DNA from: JAKFEW01 sp036675505
GTDB taxonomy: Bacteria > Cyanobacteriota > Sericytochromatia > S15B-MN24 > JAQBPE01
Direction of reading: 5' to 3'
Assembly: GCA_036675505.1 (NCBI GenBank)
Contig: JAKFEW010000031.1
Span: 1 to 48,332, forward strand
Length of the DNA: 48,332 nt
Positions 38,295 to 45,410 of this stretch are shown here, piece by piece. A model generated the notes under the pieces. It searched no databases and was not told the origin of the DNA. It was given only the letters and a program-made list of their open reading frames with translations. A program made the position numbers and the translations under genes. The number at the start of each line of letters is the position of its first letter. The stretch's first letter is position 1.

Positions 38295-39786
38295 GGTCCT
38301 GGAGCTCCTCGACCCGCGGCGCCTGTGGCCGGTTCGGCTCGAAGAGCGCGTCGACCTCGGCGCCGTCCAGCGTTTCGTGCTCGAGCAGGGCCTTCGCGAG
38401 ACGCGCCAGCTCGTTCTCCCGCGTGGTCAGGATCGTGCGCGCGATCGCGCGGGCCTCGTCGAGGAGCAACGAGACGGCCTCGTCGAGCTGGCGCTTGGTC
38501 GCGTCGGAGAGCGTCGCCTCGCGGTAGGCGCCCGGGAAGCCCGGCGCATAACCGAAGTCCCAGACCATCGCCTCGGCGAGCTGGGTGGCGCGCTTGAGGT
38601 CGGAGCCCGCGCCCACCGTCACGGCGCCGTCGCCGAACGCCATCTCCTCGGCGAGCCGGCCGCCGTAGAAAACGGCGATCTCGGCGATCAGCTCCTCGCG
38701 GCTCGCGAGGTGGCGATCCTCGCGGTGGACCGACCAGGTGAAGCCCAGCGCAGCCCGCCCGGTCGGGATGATCGAGACCTTGTGCAGCTGCTTGGCCGAC
38801 TTCGAGAAGTGGCCGACGACCGCGTGGCCCGCCTCGTGCCAGGCGATCACCTCGCGCTCGTGCGGCGAGATCGTCTTGGCCTGCACCTGGCCGATGCCCA
38901 TCCGCTCGATCGCCGTGGTGAAGTCTTCCATCGTGACGATCTGTCGGTTGGCGCGGACGGCCATGATCGAGGCCTCGTTGACCAGCGTCGCGAGCTCGGC
39001 GCCGCTCATCATCGGCGTGGCTGCGGCGAGCTGCCGCGTATCGAGCGTCCCGACTTTCTTGAGGCGCTTGAGGTAGTGCTCGAGGATCGCCATGCGCCCC
39101 TCGAGGCTCGGCAGGCCGACGTAGACCTTGCGGTCGAAGCGGCCGGGCCGCAGCATCGCGGCGTCGAGCGACTCCTCGAAGTTGGTCGCGCCGATCGTGA
39201 TCACCGTGCAGCCGTCGCGGCCGAAGCCGTCGAGCTCGACGAGGAAGGCGTTCAGCGTGTTGTTGTGCTCCTGGCCGCCGAACTGGTTGTTCACGCGGCT
39301 GCGGCCCAGCGCGTCGATCTCGTCGATGAAGACGATCGCCGTCTTGTGCTTGCGCGCCTCGGCATAGAGCTTGCGCAGCCGGCTCGCCCCGACGCCCACG
39401 AAGACCTCGTTGAAGTCCGCGCCCGAAATCGAGAAGAACGGCACGCCCGCTTCGTTGGCGATCGCCTTGGCGAGCAGCGTCTTGCCGGTGCCCGGCGGGC
39501 CGACGAGCAGGACGCCCTTGGGTGCCTTGGCGCCGATCGCATGCAGATCGGCGGCCTTGCGCAGGAAGTCGACGACCTCCTCCGCCTCACGCTTCGCCTC
39601 GTCGACGCCGAGCACGTCCGCGAACTTCACGTTGTCGTTGTTCGATTTGGTGGGCTTGAAGCTCGCCTTGCCGAACGAATTGCCCATGACCTTCACGTAA
39701 ACCACCGCGAAGACCAGGGCGTTGAGGGTGACGAACAGGAGCGTCCCCAGGAGCCCCAACATCGTCCACAGCCAATCCTGCCACAT
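38284..39786 (-). CDS. ftsH: Short FtsH-type membrane-anchored AAA+ zinc protease
   Basis: 500 residues from the ATG at 39786 (GGGAGG before it). One N-terminal helix (LWTMLGLLGTLLFVTLNALVFAVVYV), then AAA+ with Walker A GPPGTGKT (96-103), the pore motif FVGVGA (129-134), Walker B IVFIDEIDA, the second-region GATNF and arginine finger RPGRFDR, and the protease HEAGH (317-321) with the later acidic ligand in GAGSDLKRAT. Canonical FtsH has two helices with a periplasmic domain and 600-650 residues; that part is missing here, so it is an unusual short form. It degrades membrane and short-lived proteins from the cytosolic side. Likely a second copy beside a standard FtsH elsewhere. Confidence 0.95.
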   Translation of the reverse strand: MWQDWLWTMLGLLGTLLFVTLNALVFAVVYVKVMGNSFGKASFKPTKSNNDNVKFADVLGVDEAKREAEEVVDFLRKAADLHAIGAKAPKGVLLVGPPGTGKTLLAKAIANEAGVPFFSISGADFNEVFVGVGASRLRKLYAEARKHKTAIVFIDEIDALGRSRVNNQFGGQEHNNTLNAFLVELDGFGRDGCTVITIGATNFEESLDAAMLRPGRFDRKVYVGLPSLEGRMAILEHYLKRLKKVGTLDTRQLAAATPMMSGAELATLVNEASIMAVRANRQIVTMEDFTTAIERMGIGQVQAKTISPHEREVIAWHEAGHAVVGHFSKSAKQLHKVSIIPTGRAALGFTWSVHREDRHLASREELIAEIAVFYGGRLAEEMAFGDGAVTVGAGSDLKRATQLAEAMVWDFGYAPGFPGAYREATLSDATKRQLDEAVSLLLDEARAIARTILTTRENELARLAKALLEHETLDGAEVDALFEPNRPQAPRVEELQDHAA

Positions 39787-39975
39787 ACCGACCTCCCGGG
39801 CCTGTCGCCCCGACTCACACTGTAAGCGCAAGGTCGGGCGGCCCAGTTGGCCATTACGCCCAACGATCATCGGTCGCGCCCCGCCCGCATCGGGGGACGG
39901 GCGTCACAGCCCGCGCCGACCTGCGCGAGCTACCATGGCCGCGGCCCGCGCCGTCCGAACGCGGGCATTACACTT

Positions 39976-41388
39976 ATGTCCAAAACGCCCCCTCCCTTCG
40001 CCATCGCCTACCGCGCGCTCCTCGGCGCGCTGCTCGCGCTCACCTGCACCGCCGCGCACGCCGCGCCGGTGGCTGGCCTGCGCGCGCCTGCGGCCGGCAA
40101 GGAGCCCTTGATCATCCAGGTGCTCGACTGGCGCGGCTTCGGCCTCGTGTTGCAGGCTTCGGCGCCGATCGTGCCCGAGGTGTTCGCGCTCAACGCGCCC
40201 CACCGCTTCGTCGTGGACCTGCCGGTCGCCGAATTCGCGGACCCGGCGCTGAGCCGCACGATCCCGGTCGGCAAGGACGGCATCAAGCAGGTGCGCATGG
40301 CCCGGCAGGCCAACGGCGCGATCCGCCTCGTCTTCGACTGCGAAGGCGCCCCGGCGTTCCAGGTGATGCAGCTCGGCGACAAGGCGACGCTCGTGGTGGC
40401 GCGGGCCGGCCAGCACGACGCCGCCCTCACAGCGATGGTGCGCGCCGCGACCGACGACGCCGGCGGGGTGGGTGGGCCGGCGTCTCAGGAGCTGCGAGGC
40501 ATCTGGGCGCGCGAGCAGGACGACAAGGTCACGCTGCACGTCGGTGGGCCGAAAGACTTCAAGTACGTGCTTTTCCAGGCGTCGCCGGACCGCATGAAGC
40601 TGCGCGTGCCGCGCGGCAAGTACCAGGGGCTGCTGCCCGCCCGCGGCAAGCTGCTCGAGCGGGCCGAGATGAAGGCGGGCGCCGACGGCTGGACGATGGA
40701 CATCGACCTCAAGGACGGCCACTACGAGCTGCACGAGACGCGCGATCCGGAGGGTGGCGTCACGCTCGTGTGGGAACGCGTCGAGCCGCGCGCGCGCGCC
40801 GATCGCCCGCTGGTGGTGATCGACCCGGGCCATGGCGGGGCCGATCCGGGGGCGATCGGGCCGGGCGGCCGGCGCGAGAAGGAAGTCTGCCTCGCGCTCG
40901 GCCACGCCCTGCGCTCAAGCCTGAGCCGGCGCGGCCTCAACGCGATCCTCACCCGCGGGGCCGACGCCGAGGTGCACCTCGCCCCGCGCCTCGCGCTGGT
41001 CGAGCGCTGGCGGGCGGATCTGTTCGTCAGCCTGCACGCGAACTCGCACACGACCGGCGACGCGTCGGGCCTCGAGACGTATTGGCGCGAGCCGGCCTCC
41101 CAGATCTTCGCCGAGACCGTCCACCGGACCGTCGCCACGCTGCTGCGACGCCCCGATCGCGGCACCAAGCAGGAGAAGTTATACGTCTTGCGGCACCCGC
41201 GCGTGCCGTCGCTATTGCTCGAGAGCGGCTTCATCTCGAACGCCGGTGAAGAGCGCCTGCTCGATGACCCGGAGTTCCAGGCCCAGACCGCGTTCGCCAT
41301 CGCCGCAGGCATCGAGAACTACCTGATGGGACCCTCGCTCGGTTCCAGCCCGCGATCCCCTTCTTCCCTGGTGGTCCACGCTCCGTGA
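39976..41388 (+). CDS. N-acetylmuramoyl-L-alanine amidase with AMIN domain
   Basis: 470 residues. A signal peptide ALLGALLALTCTAAHA precedes an AMIN domain (about 35-130: VPEVFALNAPHRFVVDLPVAE, GKDGIKQVRMARQ), which targets such enzymes to the cell wall/division site, then a linker with a second AMIN-like stretch, and a C-terminal Amidase_3 domain with DPGHGGADPGAIG (H286), E301/E303 in REKEV, LHANS (H354) and the catalytic E416 in LLESGFISN. It removes stem peptides from peptidoglycan during division. The ATG at 39976 is chosen because the signal peptide starts there; no ribosome site is visible. It is divergent from ftsH and upstream of the polysaccharide genes. Confidence 0.94.
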   Translation: MSKTPPPFAIAYRALLGALLALTCTAAHAAPVAGLRAPAAGKEPLIIQVLDWRGFGLVLQASAPIVPEVFALNAPHRFVVDLPVAEFADPALSRTIPVGKDGIKQVRMARQANGAIRLVFDCEGAPAFQVMQLGDKATLVVARAGQHDAALTAMVRAATDDAGGVGGPASQELRGIWAREQDDKVTLHVGGPKDFKYVLFQASPDRMKLRVPRGKYQGLLPARGKLLERAEMKAGADGWTMDIDLKDGHYELHETRDPEGGVTLVWERVEPRARADRPLVVIDPGHGGADPGAIGPGGRREKEVCLALGHALRSSLSRRGLNAILTRGADAEVHLAPRLALVERWRADLFVSLHANSHTTGDASGLETYWREPASQIFAETVHRTVATLLRRPDRGTKQEKLYVLRHPRVPSLLLESGFISNAGEERLLDDPEFQAQTAFAIAAGIENYLMGPSLGSSPRSPSSLVVHAP

Positions 41389-41427
41389 ACTTTTACGAAG
41401 CACCCCCGGCCGTCGGCAACGACCGGG

Positions 41428-41433
41428 TATCAT
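41428..41433 (+). promoter_or_regulatory. -10 box of the polysaccharide export operon
   Basis: CGGGTATCATAAC: TATCAT, 28 bases before the ATG at 41462, the same box sequence as that of ovoA. The leader carries GAGGAGA as ribosome site. Confidence 0.45.
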
Positions 41434-41461
41434 AACATTGGCCCAAGTTCGAGGAGACCCG

Positions 41462-43702
41462 ATGGAACTCAAGCAATACTGGCAGATCTTGTGGAAGCGG
41501 CGCTGGTGGGTCGTTCTGGCCTTCCTGTCCGTCGTCGTGGCCACAGGCGCGATCACGTTCACGATGCCGCCGATCTACCAGGCAGGCACCAAGTTGCTGC
41601 TCGAGCAGCGCGATAGCACCCTCAGCGCGCTCGGCAGCCAGATGGCGGAGATGGCCGAGCTTTCGAGCCTGTCCCGAACGGGTAGCCCGCTCGACACGCA
41701 GGCCGAGCTGCTCAAGAGCGTGCCTGTGGTCATGCAGGTCATCAAGCGCGTCAACTTGCGCAACCCGGTTTCGGGCGAGCTGATGACGTCCGAGCAGTTC
41801 CTCGTGTCCGCCAAGGTCACCCAGATCAAGGGCACCGACATCCTGCAGCTTTCGTTCCAGCACACCGACCCGATCGTCGCGACCCAGGTCAGCGACGTGT
41901 GGGCCCAGGTCTTCGTCGAGCAGAACCGCCAGGCCAACCGCCTGGAGGCCTCGAGCGCCGCGAAGTTCATCAAGTCGCAGCTCGAGAAGACCAAGCTGGA
42001 CCTCGCGACCGCCGAACAGGCGCTGCGTGACTACAAGGCCACCCACGGCGCGGTCGACCTCAGCGAAGAAGCCCGCGCCTCGGTCCAGGGCATGGCGACG
42101 CTCGAAGTCGAGCTGCGCCAGGCGACCGCGGCCCAGCATGTGGCCTCGAGCCGCGTGAGCGCGATGCGCAAGCAGCTCGGCATGTCGTCCGCCCAGGCGA
42201 TGACCTCGACGGCCGTCAGCCAGGACGGCACGATCCAGAAGCTGCGCCAGCAGCTGCTCGAACTCGAGACCAGCCCGATCCTTTCGAATGCCTCGCTCAC
42301 GCCGGACCACCCGGAGGTCAAGGCGCTCCAGAACCAGATCAGCGTCATCCGCCGCACCCTGGCCCAGGAGGCCGCGGCCGTCGTGGGCCGTCAGTACAGC
42401 GGCGGCGGCGACGCCGTGCGCTCGAACCTCGACCCGATCCGCCAGAACCTCACCAAGGAGCTGGTGGCCGCCGAAATCGACGCACTCGGTTACCAGACCC
42501 GCGTCGACTCGTTGTCGCGCGTCGTCGGCACGTTCAACGGCCGCCTGGCGACCCTGCCCAACAAGGAGCTCAACCTCACGCGGCTGTCGCGTAACGCCAC
42601 GGTCACCGCCGAGCTGTACAAGATGCTCCTGCAGAAGCACGAAGAAGCACGCATCCAGGAAGCGATGAACGTCGGCAACGTGCGCATCGTCGAAGAGGCC
42701 ACGCTGCCCGATCGCCCGGTGAAGCCCAAGAAGCTCCAGAACATGCTGGTCGCGATCGTGGTCGGCCTGATGGCGGGCATCGGCGTCGCGATGTTCCTCG
42801 AGTACCTCGATGACTCGATCCAGACCACCGACGACGCGGAAGACGCCGTCCCGCTCACCACGCTCGGCATCATCCCGTGGGTGCGCTCGCAGGAGTCCGC
42901 GCAGCTGGTCGCGCTCACCGATCCGCGTTCGCCGGCCTCCGAGGCCTACCGCACGCTCCGCACGAACATCAAGTTCCTGTCAGCCGACACCGCGATCCGC
43001 ACCTTGACCATCACCTCGGCCGGCCCGGAAGAAGGCAAGTCGACGACGATCGCCAACCTGGCCGTCTCGTTCGCCCAATCGGGCAAGAAGGTGCTGGTGG
43101 TCGACACCGACATGCGCAAGCCGACGATGCACAACGTCTTCGGCCTGCCCAACACCGACGGCGTCTCTTCGGTGCTCACCGGCGAGCGCACGCTCGATGA
43201 GTGCCTGCGCCACACCGGTCAGGAAGGCCTGCTGGTCCTCACCTGCGGTCCGCTGCCGCCGAACCCCGCGGAACTGCTGGAGTCCCAGCGCATGACCAAC
43301 CTGATCGAGGAGCTCAAGGAGCGCTTCGACCTGGTGCTCTTCGACGCCCCGCCGATCATCGCGGTCACGGACGCCAGCATCCTGGCCTCGCGCGTCGACG
43401 GCCTGCTGCTCCTGCTGGGCATCAACAAGGTCACGCGCAAGGCGGCCCGCCACGCGCTGCAGCTGCTCGGCCGCGCCAAGGTCAAGGTGTGGGGCTCGGT
43501 GGTGCGCGGCGTCCGCCCGGACAACGACGGCTACTACTATAGCTACTACCACCGCTACTACGGCAACGTCGAAAACCGCAAGGACAAGACCACGCCGCGG
43601 CCGGCCAAGCCGCCGACGGAAGCCAAGAGCGCCGTGGCCCAGGCGCCATCCCAGGCGGGCGAAGCGGTCAAGATCGACATCTCGAAGCTGCAAAAACCCT
43701 AG
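41462..43702 (+). CDS. Polysaccharide co-polymerase/bacterial tyrosine autokinase (Wzc-like)
   Basis: 746 residues. The Wzz part has a first helix (WWVVLAFLSVVVATGAITF, 15-34), a long periplasmic coiled region (about 50-420) and a second helix (MLVAIVVGLMAGIGVAMFLEYL, about 428-449). The C-terminal BY-kinase has Walker A AGPEEGKST (520-528, K526), Walker A' VLVVDTDMRKP and Walker B VLFDAPPII, and ends with a tyrosine cluster GYYYSYYHRYYG, the autophosphorylation site. It controls chain length and export of capsule or exopolysaccharide by cycles of phosphorylation. The phosphatase and exporter genes follow directly. Confidence 0.96.
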   Translation: MELKQYWQILWKRRWWVVLAFLSVVVATGAITFTMPPIYQAGTKLLLEQRDSTLSALGSQMAEMAELSSLSRTGSPLDTQAELLKSVPVVMQVIKRVNLRNPVSGELMTSEQFLVSAKVTQIKGTDILQLSFQHTDPIVATQVSDVWAQVFVEQNRQANRLEASSAAKFIKSQLEKTKLDLATAEQALRDYKATHGAVDLSEEARASVQGMATLEVELRQATAAQHVASSRVSAMRKQLGMSSAQAMTSTAVSQDGTIQKLRQQLLELETSPILSNASLTPDHPEVKALQNQISVIRRTLAQEAAAVVGRQYSGGGDAVRSNLDPIRQNLTKELVAAEIDALGYQTRVDSLSRVVGTFNGRLATLPNKELNLTRLSRNATVTAELYKMLLQKHEEARIQEAMNVGNVRIVEEATLPDRPVKPKKLQNMLVAIVVGLMAGIGVAMFLEYLDDSIQTTDDAEDAVPLTTLGIIPWVRSQESAQLVALTDPRSPASEAYRTLRTNIKFLSADTAIRTLTITSAGPEEGKSTTIANLAVSFAQSGKKVLVVDTDMRKPTMHNVFGLPNTDGVSSVLTGERTLDECLRHTGQEGLLVLTCGPLPPNPAELLESQRMTNLIEELKERFDLVLFDAPPIIAVTDASILASRVDGLLLLLGINKVTRKAARHALQLLGRAKVKVWGSVVRGVRPDNDGYYYSYYHRYYGNVENRKDKTTPRPAKPPTEAKSAVAQAPSQAGEAVKIDISKLQKP

Positions 43703-43710
43703 CCATCGCT

Positions 43711-43743
43711 CGGCGCCTGCGGCCCTCGGGGCCGCAGGCGCCG
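43711..43743 (+). terminator. Perfect 14-bp hairpin between kinase and phosphatase genes
   Basis: CGGCGCCTGCGGCC, loop CTCGG, GGCCGCAGGCGCCG, followed by TTCCACC. It lies in an otherwise continuous operon and may cut the expression of the downstream genes relative to the kinase. Confidence 0.5.
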
Positions 43744-43772
43744 TTCCACCACCCAACTTTTGGAGGCTGTCC

Positions 43773-44579
43773 ATGGATCCACTCGTCGCCTTGGATCTTC
43801 ACTGCCACCTGCTGCCAGGCATCGACGACGGGGCCAAAGACATCGACGAGACGTTCGCCCTCGCGAACGCCCTCGTCGATTACGGCATCACGCACGTCGC
43901 GGCGACCTCGCACATCCAGGCCGACCTCTACCCCAACACCCGCGCGACGCTGCTGCCGCTGGTCGCCTCGACCCAGGCGGCGCTCGACGCGCAAGGCATC
44001 CCGCTGACCCTGGTGCCCGGCGCCGAGGTGCGGCTCGACCTCGAGAGCTGCAACTCGCGCGACTGGCTCACGATCGGCGACCGCGGCGCCTACATGCTCG
44101 TGGAGCTGCCTCCCGGCATCCCGCTCGTCGAGAGCCTCGAGGCCCAGCTCTTCTCGATCCAGGCCGCGGGCATCACGCCGATCATCGCCCATCCCGAGCG
44201 CCAGGCCGTGTTCCAGAAAGATCCGGCCGTGCTCGAGCGCTGGGTCGCCGAGAAGGGGATGCTCACGCAGGGGACCCTCTGCACGCTCGCAGGCGCCGCC
44301 GGCGAGCGGACCGTGGCCGCGCTCGAGACCTTCCTGGTGCGCGGGCTGGTACACTTCATGGGCACCGACGCCCACCACCTCGACCGTCGCATCCGCGACC
44401 TCGACCTGGCCGTCACGCGGCTCGAGACCCTGGTCGGCGCCGAGAATGCCCGCTTGATCCGCCACGAGAACCCGCGGGCCCTGCTCACGGGCGACCCGGT
44501 CCGGCGCCCCACCCCGGTCGCCCCACCGGCCCAACCGGGCCTGGTGAAGCGCCTCCTGGCTTCCCTCCGACTCGCCTGA
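43773..44579 (+). CDS. CpsB/CapC-type PHP-fold tyrosine phosphatase
   Basis: 268 residues. The PHP metal motif D8-L-H10-C-H12 (LDLHCHLLPGIDDGAKD), then HVAATSHIQ, LVPGAEVRLD, PIIAHPERQ and HFMGTDAHHLDRR give the usual four metal-binding clusters. Such enzymes use Mn-type metals and dephosphorylate the tyrosine cluster of the neighbouring BY-kinase. The start ATG has TTGGAGG before it. The last 30 residues are a Pro-rich tail. It balances the Wzc-like kinase. Confidence 0.94.
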   Translation: MDPLVALDLHCHLLPGIDDGAKDIDETFALANALVDYGITHVAATSHIQADLYPNTRATLLPLVASTQAALDAQGIPLTLVPGAEVRLDLESCNSRDWLTIGDRGAYMLVELPPGIPLVESLEAQLFSIQAAGITPIIAHPERQAVFQKDPAVLERWVAEKGMLTQGTLCTLAGAAGERTVAALETFLVRGLVHFMGTDAHHLDRRIRDLDLAVTRLETLVGAENARLIRHENPRALLTGDPVRRPTPVAPPAQPGLVKRLLASLRLA

Positions 44580-44592
44580 AACGACACCTGAT

Positions 44593-45264
44593 ATGCCACG
44601 CATCGCACCCCTGTTCACCGCCTGCCTCCTCGCCACGGCACTCGTGCTCGGCCGCATGCCGGACGCCTCGGCTCAGAGCGCGCCCGTCGTCGACAAGCAG
44701 TACGTGCTGCGCTTCGGCGACTCGCTCAACCTCAAGGTCGTCGAGAACGAGAAGCTCACCATCGAGCGCCAGCCGATCCGCCCGGACGGCCGCATCAGCC
44801 TGCCGCTGATCGGCGAGGTCAACGCCGGCGGCCTCACGCTCCCGCAGCTGTCGGAGCGCGTCACCAAGTCCTACGCGAAGTTCTTCGTCGACCCGCACGT
44901 GGTCATCAACGTGGCCGACTTCCGGCCGCTCGACATCACGGTGCTGGGCCTCGTCCACCGGCCGGGCACCTACCAGGTGAAAGAGCCGATCCGGCTGCTG
45001 CAGGCGATCGCCCTCGGCGGCGGCTTCGATACCCAGCGCTCGGATCTGCGCAACGTCCTCGTCGTGAAGGCGAACGGCGACGTGCAGCGCATCGACCTCT
45101 TGGCCGTGCTCGAGGGCAAGGTCGAGGACAACGTCGTCATCACCGACGGCGACACCGTCCGCATCAACGAGGTCGGCACGCCGGACTGGTATCGCATTTT
45201 GCCGCCGATCGCCTCCGCGCTCAGCATCGCCAGCACCATCGTCATTCTCCTGACTCGCCGATAA
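44593..45264 (+). CDS. Wza-like polysaccharide export protein
   Basis: 223 residues. Signal MPRIAPLFTACLLATALVLGRMPDASA (no lipobox), then the Poly_export domain (about 38-115: YVLRFGDSLNLKVVENEKL, VRPDGRISLPLIGEVNAGGLTL, VDPHVVINVADFRP) and an SLBB domain (about 118-200: ITVLGLVHRPGTYQVKEPIRLLQAIALGGGF, DLRNVLVVKANG). A final hydrophobic helix (ILPPIASALSIASTIVILL) is the place of the outer-membrane helix in Wza. Forms the export channel. The start lacks a strong ribosome site but is 14 bases after the phosphatase stop. Confidence 0.93.
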   Translation: MPRIAPLFTACLLATALVLGRMPDASAQSAPVVDKQYVLRFGDSLNLKVVENEKLTIERQPIRPDGRISLPLIGEVNAGGLTLPQLSERVTKSYAKFFVDPHVVINVADFRPLDITVLGLVHRPGTYQVKEPIRLLQAIALGGGFDTQRSDLRNVLVVKANGDVQRIDLLAVLEGKVEDNVVITDGDTVRINEVGTPDWYRILPPIASALSIASTIVILLTRR

Positions 45265-45364
45265 GCCGTGGCGACAACCATTAGCCGCAGGCGCTCCCGC
45301 CGCTAATCCTCGTCATAACGCGCATTCAGGCTCGTTTGGTAGCCTGTGTGAAGGGGTATGAAGG

Positions 45365-45389
45365 ACAAAGGGAGGCTTCCTCCCTTTGT
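45365..45389 (+). promoter_or_regulatory. 11-bp hairpin just before the ribosome site of the SNNG/NHL lipoprotein
   Basis: ACAAAGGGAGG, loop CTT, CCTCCCTTTGT, seven bases before GGAGG (45396-45400). The 5' arm itself contains a GGGAGG anti-SD-like string, so alternative pairing with the downstream region may affect translation. A second weak hairpin (CAGGCT/AGCCTG) lies at 45327-45346. The stretch 45265-45410 otherwise holds no clear promoter. Confidence 0.45.
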
Positions 45390-45410
45390 AGGTCCGGAGG
45401 AACGGTTGTG

